From CAZNPW01 sp964575185 (GTDB taxonomy: Bacteria; Pseudomonadota; Alphaproteobacteria; Rhodobacterales; Rhodobacteraceae), in assembly GCA_964575185.1 (NCBI GenBank), contig CAZNPW010000040.1:1-27261 (forward strand): DNA of 27,261 nucleotides, given 5' to 3'. The number at the start of each line of letters is the position of its first letter. Position 1 is the first letter of the stretch. Made by a program: the position numbers and the translations under genes. This document shows positions 1-7,196 of the stretch, in pieces. The notes beneath the pieces were generated by a model. It was given only the letters and a program-made list of their open reading frames with translations, searched no databases and was not told where the DNA came from.

Positions 1-83
1 GCCCGGCGGCCGGGCAGGACGGGGCGGCGCTTCCCGGCACCCTGCGGAAGGGCCGCGCGGCGGCGCGGCGGCGGGCGGAGACC

Positions 84-1271
84 GTGCCCGGCATGGCCCC
101 GCCGGTCGCCGCGCGCGCCCGCGGCCCCGTCGGCGACGCCACGCAGCGCCTGACGCTTCCCCGCCCGGCGACATCGCGCGCGCGCGGGCGTTACCGGGCG
201 ATCGTGGTGTCGTTCCTGATCTTCGTGCTGGTGCCGGTCGTGACCGTCGGCACCTACCTCTACACCTACGCGGCCGACCAGTTCCATTCGGTCGCCGCCT
301 TCTCGATCCGGTCCGAGGAGCAGACCTCGGCCGTCTCGGGGCTGCTCGGCGCGATCGGGGCGGTGTCGTCGGGCACCGCGTCCGATCCCGACGTGCTGTT
401 CGAATACATCCGCAGCCAGGACATCGTGGCCCAGATCGACCGCGAGATCAACCTGCGCGCCATCTTCGAGCGCGCGACGGGCGACCCGGTGTTCGCGCTC
501 GCCCCCGGCGGCACGATCGAGGATCTCTATGCCAAGTGGATGCAGATGGTCGACGTGGTCCAGGAAAGCCGCAACGGCATCCTGACGATCGAGGCGCGCG
601 CCTTCACGCCCGAGGACGCGCAGGCGATCACCCGGGCGATCGTCGCGAAAAGCTCGGACCTGGTGAACCGTCTGAGCCAGGTGGCCAACGCCGACACGCT
701 GCGCTTCGCGACCCAGGAGCTGGAGGAGACCAAGGCCACCCTGTTCGAGGTGCGCCAGCGGCTGACGGTCTTCCGGCGCACCAACCAGATCGTCGATCCG
801 GTGGCCGACGCCGCGGGGCAGCTCGGCATCCTGAACGCGCTGCAGACCGAACTGGCCAAGGCGCTGATCGACCGCGACACGGTGGCGAGCTTCGCCCAGC
901 CCGACGACCCCCGCCTCGCCTCGGCCGACATCCGCATCGACGCCATCACCACGCGGATCGCCGCCGAGCGCGCCAACCTGCAGCGCAACACCGACGAGAA
1001 CACGCTCGACATCTTCGGGCAATACGAGAACCTGCTGGTCGAGCAGGAGTTCGCGCAGGCGAGCTATACCGCGGCGCTCGCCGCGCTGTCGGAGGCGCGG
1101 GCCGAGGCGCGGCGGCAGGCGCGGTTCGTGGCGGTGCACATCGAGCCGACGCTGGCCGAGCAGTCGCTGTATCCGCAGCGGCCGGTGCTGATCGGGCTGA
1201 CGCTGCTGTTCTCGGTGCTGGCCTGGGCGGTGCTGATGCTCGGCTACTACAACGTGCGCGACAACCGCTGA
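84..1271 (+). CDS. kpsE: Capsule polysaccharide export inner-membrane protein (KpsE/CtrB/BexC-like)
   Basis: Polysaccharide co-polymerase-type protein that would link the inner-membrane capsule ABC transporter to the outer-membrane export channel. Counting from the GTG at 84, one membrane helix lies near residues 39-60 (IVVSFLIFVLVPVVTVGTYLY) and a second near 363-385, with a long charged periplasmic coiled-coil region between them (residues about 200-350). The segment FSIRSEEQ just after the first helix is typical of the family. The reading frame has no stop between here and base 3, so the true start may lie left of the window; Rhodobacteraceae members often carry a long basic, proline-rich cytoplasmic N-terminus like the one seen here. 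GTG 84 (after GGCGGAG) and ATG 93 are the in-window start candidates. The stop overlaps the ATG of the next gene by one base (TGATG), so the two are translationally coupled. Family call is firm; the start is not. Confidence 0.85.
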   Translation: MPGMAPPVAARARGPVGDATQRLTLPRPATSRARGRYRAIVVSFLIFVLVPVVTVGTYLYTYAADQFHSVAAFSIRSEEQTSAVSGLLGAIGAVSSGTASDPDVLFEYIRSQDIVAQIDREINLRAIFERATGDPVFALAPGGTIEDLYAKWMQMVDVVQESRNGILTIEARAFTPEDAQAITRAIVAKSSDLVNRLSQVANADTLRFATQELEETKATLFEVRQRLTVFRRTNQIVDPVADAAGQLGILNALQTELAKALIDRDTVASFAQPDDPRLASADIRIDAITTRIAAERANLQRNTDENTLDIFGQYENLLVEQEFAQASYTAALAALSEARAEARRQARFVAVHIEPTLAEQSLYPQRPVLIGLTLLFSVLAWAVLMLGYYNVRDNR

Positions 1272-1933
1272 TGTTGCGATTCCACCATGTGACGAAGTAT
1301 TTCCGCACCCCCGGCGGGCGCAAGACGGTGCTGCAGGACTTCACCCAGGTGCTGCCGACCGGGGGCAAGATCGCCCTGATCGGGCGCAACGGCGCGGGCA
1401 AGTCGACGATGATCAGCATGATCGCGGGCAAGACCAGCCCGAACGAGGGGTCGATCGACAGCGCGGGCCTGGTGTCCTGGCCGCTCGGCCTCGGCGGCAG
1501 CTTCGCGGCCGACCTGTCGGGGGCGCAGAACGCCCGCTTCGTCGCCCGCATCTACGGCATCGACACCGACTATCTGCTTGATTATGTGCAGGATTTCACC
1601 CGGCTCGGCGACTACCTGAACATGCCGGTGCGGACCTATTCCAACGGGATGCGGGCGCGGCTGGCCTTCGGGCTGTCGATGGGGATCAGCTTCGACTGGT
1701 ATCTGGTGGACGAGATCACCTCGGTCGGCGACGCGGCCTTCCGCAAGAAGTCGTCGGCCGTCTTCCGCACCCGGCTGGCGAGGGCCGGGCTCATCATGGT
1801 GTCGCATTCAGTCAGCACGCTGCAGGAATACTGCACGTCGGCCATCGTGCTGGACCGCGGGCAGGCCCGCTACTACCCCGACCTGGCCGAGGCGCTGGAG
1901 GCGCATGCGGCGAACATGGCGGCGGAGGTGTGA
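1271..1933 (+). CDS. kpsT: Capsule polysaccharide ABC transporter, ATP-binding protein (KpsT/CtrD-like)
   Basis: ATPase subunit (220 aa) that powers export of capsular polysaccharide through an ABC-2 type permease. Walker A is GRNGAGKST near residues 38-46. The signature region is the divergent YSNGMRARLAFGLSM, characteristic of the KpsT/CtrD and Wzt group rather than LSGGQ. Walker B is YLVDE, and the switch histidine is in VSHS near residue 178. The length matches the family, which lacks the extra C-terminal carbohydrate-binding domain of Wzt proteins. The ATG overlaps the stop of the upstream KpsE-like gene by one base. The permease (KpsM/CtrC) is not in the window and probably lies upstream with the rest of the capsule locus; the locus ends here. 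Confidence 0.93.
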   Translation: MLRFHHVTKYFRTPGGRKTVLQDFTQVLPTGGKIALIGRNGAGKSTMISMIAGKTSPNEGSIDSAGLVSWPLGLGGSFAADLSGAQNARFVARIYGIDTDYLLDYVQDFTRLGDYLNMPVRTYSNGMRARLAFGLSMGISFDWYLVDEITSVGDAAFRKKSSAVFRTRLARAGLIMVSHSVSTLQEYCTSAIVLDRGQARYYPDLAEALEAHAANMAAEV

Positions 1934-2009
1934 GGGAACCGAAGCGGGCCTTGCCGCGTCTCGTCGGTGTATCTTGTGCGGCCGGATGTCGCGTGGTCGA
2001 GATGTGGCG

Positions 2010-3182
2010 ATGCCCGACATGGATTCGACCGACACCGCCGCCATCGTCGCCCGCATCCAGCGCATGTCGCAGGTGCCCCGCATCCTGGATGCCTGCGCCC
2101 GGCTGACCGGGATGGGCTTCGCCGCCGTGGCCAACGTCACCGAGCGGAGCTGGGTGACCTGCGCGTCGCTCGACTGGATCGGCTTCGGGCTGAAGCCCGG
2201 CGACACGCTGCCGATCGAGACGACCTTCTGCGACCAGATCCGCCGCGACGGCCAGGTGGTCGTCTTCAACGACGCCGCGCGTGCCCCGCAGGTGGCCGAT
2301 CACGTCGCGATCCGCATCTACCCTCTGCGCAGCTACATCTCGGTGCCGATCTACCTGCCCGGCGGCGACTTCTTCGGCACGCTCTGCGCCATCGACCGCG
2401 ACCCGCGCGACGTGGACCGGCCCGAGATCATCGAGACCTTCCAGCTCTTCGCCGCGCTGATCGGGTCGCAGCTTGTGACCGAACGGCAGCTGACCGACGC
2501 CGAGGCCCGGCTTTCCGCCGCGCGCGAGGTGGCGGCGCTGCGCGAGCATTTCGTCGCCGTCCTCGGACACGACCTGCGCAACCCGCTTGCCGCGGTCACT
2601 GCGGGGGTGCGGATGCTGCAGCGCGGGACGGGCGAGGCGGGTGCGATCCTTGCGGGGATGGAGGCGACGACGCGGCGGATGGCGGGGCTGCTCGACAACC
2701 TCCTCGACTTCGCGCGCGGCCGGCTGGGCGGCGGGATCGTGCCGCGGCTGCAGGAGGGGGTCGACCTGGGCGCGCTGGTGACGGGGATCGCGGACGAGTT
2801 CAGGGCCGTGTCCGATACGGTGATCGACGTGGAGCTGGAGCTGCTGCGACCGGTGGCCTGCGACCCGCAGCAGATCGGGCAGCTGGTGTCGAACCTGCTG
2901 GCGAACGCGGTCAACCACGGCGCGCCCGGGCAGCCGGTCAGGGTCGTCGCGCGGTCCGGCCCGGCGGGCCTGACCATCGCCGCCAGCAACCGGGCCCCGC
3001 CGATCGCCCCGGAGGTCCTGCGCCGCCTGTTCGAGCCCTACCGGCGCGGCGCGGCGGCGGGGGCCGGGGGGCTCGGCCTCGGCCTTTACATCGCCAGCGA
3101 GATCGCCGCGGGCCACGGCGGCACGCTGACGGCGGCGCAGGACGGCGGGGTCGTGACCTTCACCTTCGCGATGCCCGCCTAA
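2010..3182 (+). CDS. GAF-domain sensor histidine kinase
   Basis: Soluble two-component sensor kinase of about 390 aa; no membrane segment is visible. An N-terminal GAF domain (about residues 10-160, ending around GTLCAIDRDPRD) is joined by a short helical linker to a HisKA dimerisation domain with the phospho-acceptor in GHDLRNPLAA (about residue 188). A HATPase_c domain follows, with the N box in SNLLANAVNHG (about 295) and the G2 box in GGLGLGLYIASEIA (about 353). The G1 box lacks the usual DxGxG; the corresponding stretch reads SNRAPPIAPEVLRRLFEPYRRG, a variant found in some GAF/phytochrome-associated kinases. No cognate response regulator is adjacent. Start taken at ATG 2010; ATG 1986 and ATG 2019 are alternatives and none has a strong ribosome-binding site. 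The gene ends tail-to-tail with the next gene, with a shared CTAA giving both stops. The ligand is unknown. Confidence 0.88.
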   Translation: MPDMDSTDTAAIVARIQRMSQVPRILDACARLTGMGFAAVANVTERSWVTCASLDWIGFGLKPGDTLPIETTFCDQIRRDGQVVVFNDAARAPQVADHVAIRIYPLRSYISVPIYLPGGDFFGTLCAIDRDPRDVDRPEIIETFQLFAALIGSQLVTERQLTDAEARLSAAREVAALREHFVAVLGHDLRNPLAAVTAGVRMLQRGTGEAGAILAGMEATTRRMAGLLDNLLDFARGRLGGGIVPRLQEGVDLGALVTGIADEFRAVSDTVIDVELELLRPVACDPQQIGQLVSNLLANAVNHGAPGQPVRVVARSGPAGLTIAASNRAPPIAPEVLRRLFEPYRRGAAAGAGGLGLGLYIASEIAAGHGGTLTAAQDGGVVTFTFAMPA

Positions 3183-4234
3183 AGCCGCAGCGCGAGGCCC
3201 CCCGCCGCGTCCGATTCCACCGCCGCGTCGAGCACCCGTTGCAGGGCGGTGCCACGGGCGAAGGTGGGTTCGGGCACGCCCTCGCCGCGGATGGCGGCGA
3301 TGAAGCGGTCGTAGACGGTGGTGAGGACCGGCGCGGGAAGGTCGCGCCAGGTGCCGGTCAGGATGTCGTCGCCGAGGCTGGCGCGCAGGCGGCTGGTGCC
3401 GCCCTCGAGCGCCGCCTCGATCCCGCCGGTGTCGCCATAGAGGCGCAGCCGCAGGTCGTTCAGGTGGCCGGAGGCGAAGCGCGTCGCGGCCACCGTGCCG
3501 AGCGCGCCGTTCGCCAGCCGCAGCTGCATCACCGCGCTGTCGTTGGCGTCGAGCAGGTAGTCCCCCACGCGCCCCCCCTGCGCCTTGTCGAAGGTCGCGA
3601 GCCGGCAGGACACCTCGGCCACGTCGAGGTCGGCTGCGAAGGTCGCGAAGTCGAGGATGTGGATGCCCACGTCGCCCAGCACGCCCTTGGACCCGTGCGC
3701 GGTCGACAGCCGCCACAGCCACTGCGGGCTTTCGCGCCAGTCGCCCCAGGCGGGCTGGGTCAGCCAGGATTGCAGGTAGGACGCCTCGAAGTGGCGGACC
3801 GGGCCGATCGCCCCGGCGCGGACCATCCGCGCGGCCTCCTGCAGGCTCGCGACGTTGCGGTAGGTCAGGTTCACCATGTTGACGACGCCCGCGGCCTGCG
3901 CGGCGGCCGCCATCGCCTCGGCATCCTCGGCGTTCACGGCGAGCGGCTTTTCGCACAGGACATGCTTGCCCGCGGCGAGGCAGGGCAGCGAGGTCGCCTT
4001 GTGGGCGGCGTCGGGGGTGACGTTCGTCACCGCGTCGAACTGCCCCCAGGCCAGCGCCTCGTCCACGGTGGCGAAGCCCTGCGCGATGCGGTGGGTCTTG
4101 AGGAAGGCCGCGAGCGTGTCGGGCCGGGTGTCGACGCCCGCCACAACGGTCACGCCGGGCATCTTCGCGAAGGCCTGCACATGGGTCGCGGCCATGCCGC
4201 CGGTGCCCAGGACCAGAAGGCGGACGGGCTGCAT
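3179..4234 (-). CDS. Gfo/Idh/MocA-family oxidoreductase
   Basis: NAD(P)-dependent sugar dehydrogenase of 351 aa. The N-terminus VRLLVLGTGGMAATHVQAF is a Rossmann dinucleotide-binding motif, and the family hallmark EKPLA occurs near residue 95 (HVLCEKPLAVN). A second conserved patch, GVLGDVGIHILDFATF, carries the aspartate and histidine expected at the active site. The start codon overlaps the stop of the upstream ThuA-domain gene by one base, so the two form an operon. In rhizobia a ThuA/ThuB pair converts trehalose and related disaccharides to 3-keto sugars, with ThuB belonging to this oxidoreductase family. A similar role here is an inference from pairing, and the substrate cannot be read from the sequence. 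No sugar ABC transporter is in the window. Confidence 0.9.
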   Translation of the reverse strand: MQPVRLLVLGTGGMAATHVQAFAKMPGVTVVAGVDTRPDTLAAFLKTHRIAQGFATVDEALAWGQFDAVTNVTPDAAHKATSLPCLAAGKHVLCEKPLAVNAEDAEAMAAAAQAAGVVNMVNLTYRNVASLQEAARMVRAGAIGPVRHFEASYLQSWLTQPAWGDWRESPQWLWRLSTAHGSKGVLGDVGIHILDFATFAADLDVAEVSCRLATFDKAQGGRVGDYLLDANDSAVMQLRLANGALGTVAATRFASGHLNDLRLRLYGDTGGIEAALEGGTSRLRASLGDDILTGTWRDLPAPVLTTVYDRFIAAIRGEGVPEPTFARGTALQRVLDAAVESDAAGGLALRL

Positions 4235-5019
4235 CAGCGGAAGCCCTCCTCGCCGTCATGGTGCAGGCGCGGCCCGCGTTCCACGATGGGCTCCAGGGCC
4301 TCGGCCACGGGCCGGTTCGGGGCCCAGTTCGGATTGGTGACGCGCGGCGCGGGGTTGTAGGCCCATTTCACCGCGTTCAGGATGACCTGCTGGACGACCG
4401 GCTGGTGGTAGGTCGGATAGGTCTCGTGCCCCGGGCGGAAGTAGAAGACGTTGCCCGCGCCGCGCTTCCAGGTCGCGCCCGAGCGGAACACCTCGCCGCC
4501 CTGGAACCACGAGACGAAGACGGTCTCCTGCGGTTCGGGGATGGCGAAGGGTTCGCCGTACATCTCTTCGTGCTCGATCTCGAAATGGTCGGGCAGGCCC
4601 GCAGCGATGGGGTGGTTGCGGCTGGTGACCCAGAGCCGCTCGCGCTCCCCGGCCTCGCGCCACGAGAGGTTGCAGGGGGTGCCCATCAGCCGCTTGAAGG
4701 GCTTGGCGAAGTGCGCCGAGTGCAGGAAGATCGCGCCCATGCCCGACCAGACGGCCTCGGTCACGCGGTCGACGATGCGGTCCTTGACCTCGCCATGGGC
4801 GGCGTGGCCCCACCAGATCAGCACGTCGGTGCGGGCGAGCCGCGCCTCGGTCAGGCCGTGGTCGCGGTCCTGCAGCGTGACGGTGCCGGCGCGGATGCCG
4901 CGGTCGCGGTTCAGCGCCTCGGCGATGGTCGTATGCATTCCCTTGGGGTAGATGCCGGCGACGACCCTGTTCTTCTGTTCGTGGACGTTCTCGCCCCAGA
5001 CGGTGACGCGGATCGGCAT
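4234..5019 (-). CDS. thuA: ThuA-domain (trehalose utilisation-like) protein
   Basis: Protein of 261 aa with the class I glutamine-amidotransferase-like ThuA fold. Recognisable family segments are RVTVWGENVHEQ at the N-terminus, YPKGMH, LIWWGHAAHGEV, FLHSAHFAKPFKRLMGT, YGEPFAIPEP and FYFRPGHETYPTYH. Together these place it in the long ThuA subgroup that is linked to disaccharide or keto-sugar metabolism. ThuA-type proteins act with a Gfo/Idh/MocA dehydrogenase, which is exactly the next gene (one-base overlap). The start ATG is preceded by GAGAGG at a suitable distance. A CTAG-containing -10-like hexamer (complement of 5052-5055) lies about 30 bases upstream, suggesting its own promoter rather than read-through from the MNIO gene 71 bases upstream. 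Confidence in the family is high; the exact substrate is unknown. Confidence 0.9.
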   Translation of the reverse strand: MPIRVTVWGENVHEQKNRVVAGIYPKGMHTTIAEALNRDRGIRAGTVTLQDRDHGLTEARLARTDVLIWWGHAAHGEVKDRIVDRVTEAVWSGMGAIFLHSAHFAKPFKRLMGTPCNLSWREAGERERLWVTSRNHPIAAGLPDHFEIEHEEMYGEPFAIPEPQETVFVSWFQGGEVFRSGATWKRGAGNVFYFRPGHETYPTYHQPVVQQVILNAVKWAYNPAPRVTNPNWAPNRPVAEALEPIVERGPRLHHDGEEGFR

Positions 5020-5090
5020 GGCGGGCCCCTCTCAAAGCGGTTTGGCGGGGCCTAGCATGGCGGTGGGCGTGGCGAAAGATGGCCGTTCGG

Positions 5091-6542
5091 TCACGCCGCA
5101 GTGACGACGGCGTCGGGCAGGATCTCGATCTCCCAGGGCGGGCCGTCGGGACAGGCGGGCAGCCGCAGGGCGGCGAGCGCCTCGAACACCGGGGCGGGGT
5201 CGCCGGGGAAGGTGACGGTGACCGGCGCGTCCTGCGTGGCCAGGCGGAGGAGCGCCGTGTCGTAGGCGAGAAGCGCCACGAGGAGCGGGTCGGGGTCGGT
5301 CAGCCAGGCGGCGAAGGCACGCGCCTCGAGCGGGGCGTAGAGCTGCGGCGGGACGGTGCCCATGAAGGCGTCGAAGCGGCGCTGCACGCCCTCGCCGTCG
5401 CGCAAGAGCAGGTAGCGGATCGCGCGCGGCAGGGCGCGGGCGATCATGCTGCCGCGGAAGCTGCGCGACAGCCAGGTGTAGAGCCCGACGCCGTCGTCGG
5501 GGAAGAGCGCGGGGGCGTTGCGCCAGACGGCCTCGGTCAGGGCGGCCTCCCAGGTTGCGGGGTCGGGAGCGGGGACCGTGGGCCCCTGCGCCGCGCAGGG
5601 CGGGGCGTCCGACGGCGCGCGCCCTGCCCCGGCCCAGAGGTCGCGCAGGTCGTCCGCGATGGCGTCGAGCGTGGCGTCGCCGGCCTCTTCCACGTAGCTC
5701 TCATAGACCTCGAAGGTCAGCGCGCCGAGGTTCGGCAGGCTGCCCAGAACCTCGCGCGCGCGCGCCCGCAGGTCGGGCGGCATCGGGCCGGAATGGCTGT
5801 CGAGCCAGACCCCCGCCTGCTCGTCGCCGCCCGCCAGGTGCACCTCCCACACCCGGTCGAGCGGCAGCTGCGCCAGCGTCCGGTCGAGGTCGATGCGGCC
5901 GTTGCGCGCGTTGCACCAGAGGTTGTGGAGGTCGAGCAGCAGGCCGCAGTCCGCAAGCGCGACCACGCGCGCGATCCAGGCGCCGTCCTCCATCTCCCAC
6001 GGCTGGCGGCGCAGGTAGGCGACGCCGGTCTCGACCGCGACGGGGCGGCCGACCATCGCGGCGAAGGCGCGGATGTTGGCGGCGGCGGTCTGCGCCGTGG
6101 CCTCGGTCTGCAGGGGCGGCAGGAAGAAGCCCGCGGCGCGGTGCGGGGTGCCGCCGACCGACAGGTGCTCGGACACCCAGGGGGAGGACAGGCGGTCGGC
6201 GGTGGCGCGGACCAGCGCGGCCTGGGCGGGGTCGGGCGCGCGCGTGCCGCCGAGCGGAAGGCTGACCGAATGGACGAGCTTGTGGCCCGGCAGGGCGGCG
6301 AACAGGTCGATCCCCGGGGCGAAGGGGGTGAAGGGGCCGGCCAGCGGGTCGTCGGCGAGCCACAGCGTCTGCGGCTCGATCTCGAGCCCGTCGAGCGCGC
6401 CGGGGCGGCGCATCAGCCAGGGCAGCAGCGCGGGCGAGAAGATCAGGCCGGTGCCGAGTTTGGGGGCCGCGAAGGCGTCCCCCGGGCCGGGCTTCGGGGC
6501 CGCGAACGCGGCCCCTTGGCTGGCGGTGTCAGCGGCCGACAC
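5091..6542 (-). CDS. DUF692 / MNIO-family (BufB/TglH/MbnB-like) enzyme with C-terminal partner-like domain
   Basis: Candidate multinuclear non-heme iron-dependent oxidase, 483 aa from GTG 6542. The TIM-barrel DUF692 domain spans about residues 30-310 and shows the expected iron-ligand segments in order: HSVSLPLGG (H about 90), WVSEHLS (E and H about 124), VAVETGVAYL (E about 169), LLLDLHNLWCNA (D about 201, H about 203), WEVHLAGGD (H about 231), WLDSHSG (D and H about 244-246) and FEVYES (E about 278). MNIO enzymes oxidatively remodel cysteines or other residues of ribosomal peptides. A further 150 or so residues (about 327-483), helical then strand-rich, resemble the separate partner proteins (MbnC, TglI, BufC) that bring the precursor to the enzyme; that domain call is inference. 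No ATG exists near the domain start. GTG 6542 has AGGTGG six bases upstream and overlaps the end of the preceding small cysteine-motif gene by 14 bases, implying translational coupling. An 11-codon direct repeat (AFAAPK twice) precedes the barrel. Confidence 0.87.
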   Translation of the reverse strand: MSAADTASQGAAFAAPKPGPGDAFAAPKLGTGLIFSPALLPWLMRRPGALDGLEIEPQTLWLADDPLAGPFTPFAPGIDLFAALPGHKLVHSVSLPLGGTRAPDPAQAALVRATADRLSSPWVSEHLSVGGTPHRAAGFFLPPLQTEATAQTAAANIRAFAAMVGRPVAVETGVAYLRRQPWEMEDGAWIARVVALADCGLLLDLHNLWCNARNGRIDLDRTLAQLPLDRVWEVHLAGGDEQAGVWLDSHSGPMPPDLRARAREVLGSLPNLGALTFEVYESYVEEAGDATLDAIADDLRDLWAGAGRAPSDAPPCAAQGPTVPAPDPATWEAALTEAVWRNAPALFPDDGVGLYTWLSRSFRGSMIARALPRAIRYLLLRDGEGVQRRFDAFMGTVPPQLYAPLEARAFAAWLTDPDPLLVALLAYDTALLRLATQDAPVTVTFPGDPAPVFEALAALRLPACPDGPPWEIEILPDAVVTAA

Positions 6543-6957
6543 GGACCGCCACCTGATCGACCTCGAACGACTCGGGCCGGACGACGAACATCTCTTCCAT
6601 GGTGAAGCGCCAGTCGCGGCCCGACATGCAGGCGGGGTGCCCGCCGAGGCCGCCGAGCTTGTCGACGATCGTCTCGACATCCTCGATCCGCGCCACGCTG
6701 GCGGCGCTCACGCCGATGTCGACGGCATCCTCGGCCCGCGACAGGCCGAACCCGACCATCGCCGCCTCGCGGATGTTCTTGCGGAAGACGCCCTCGCGCT
6801 GCATCTGCAGGAAGATGTCGTAGCCCGAGCAGCAGGCGCTGCAGCCGAGCCTTTCGAGGACGCCCGCCAGCGACTTCTTCAGATTGCCGATGTCGTATGC
6901 GACCGAGGCGGGGACCGACACGCGCACGGTCCGGGACAGGGTGGGCTGTTCGTGCAT
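6529..6957 (-). CDS. Small duplicated cysteine-motif protein, candidate MNIO substrate (RiPP-like precursor)
   Basis: Protein of 142 aa that I do not recognise as a named family. It consists of two degenerate repeats. Each repeat starts with an ASVA segment (residues 17-20 and 86-89), continues with a helix, and ends in the motif GxxACxSGxD: GCSACCSGYD at 38-47 and GHPACMSGRD at 106-115. All four cysteines (39, 42, 43, 110) lie in these motifs. There is no signal peptide or membrane segment, so the protein is likely cytosolic when made. ATG 6957 has a textbook AAGGAG ribosome-binding site nine bases upstream, so strong translation is expected. It is the first gene of an operon whose second gene, overlapping by 14 bases, is a DUF692/MNIO enzyme; substrates of such enzymes are usually encoded immediately beside them and carry conserved cysteines. 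The coding call is firm. The substrate role is inference; a metal-binding accessory protein is the main alternative. Confidence 0.85.
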   Translation of the reverse strand: MHEQPTLSRTVRVSVPASVAYDIGNLKKSLAGVLERLGCSACCSGYDIFLQMQREGVFRKNIREAAMVGFGLSRAEDAVDIGVSAASVARIEDVETIVDKLGGLGGHPACMSGRDWRFTMEEMFVVRPESFEVDQVAVRVGR

Positions 6958-7062
6958 GGCAGAATGCTCCTTGGGAATGAAATGGGCTGCAAGGCGGGCC
7001 GCGAAAGGCCGAGCACGGTCCGCAGCCCGCCATCGCGAATCGGCAACGACGGGCCGCGTTCA

Positions 7063-7072
7063 ACCTTAAGGT
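7063..7072. promoter_or_regulatory. Palindrome ACCTTAAGGT in the intergenic region upstream of the MNIO operon
   Basis: Perfect 10-base palindrome, and one of very few AT-containing words in the 239-base region (6958-7196) between two divergent genes. On the minus strand it lies directly upstream of a TTGAAC hexamer (complement of 7058-7063), which could be a -35 element for the small cysteine-motif gene; no convincing -10 was seen. It may be an operator, but this rests only on position and symmetry. The rest of the intergenic region shows nothing else I can name. Confidence 0.25.
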
Positions 7073-7196
7073 GCAGGCGTCAAATCAGCGTCAGGGGCGG
7101 GAGGCGCAGGCCGGGGCCCGTCCGCGCGGCCTCGCGCCGCCGCGCCGGGGCGCGCCCCCCCTTGCATCCGGCCCGGAGAGATTGCCCTATGGCGCG

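Noticed and set aside
1812..4259. 815-codon open frame on the minus strand
   Set aside because: It crosses the histidine kinase antisense and the Gfo/Idh/MocA gene out of frame; both of those show intact catalytic motifs.
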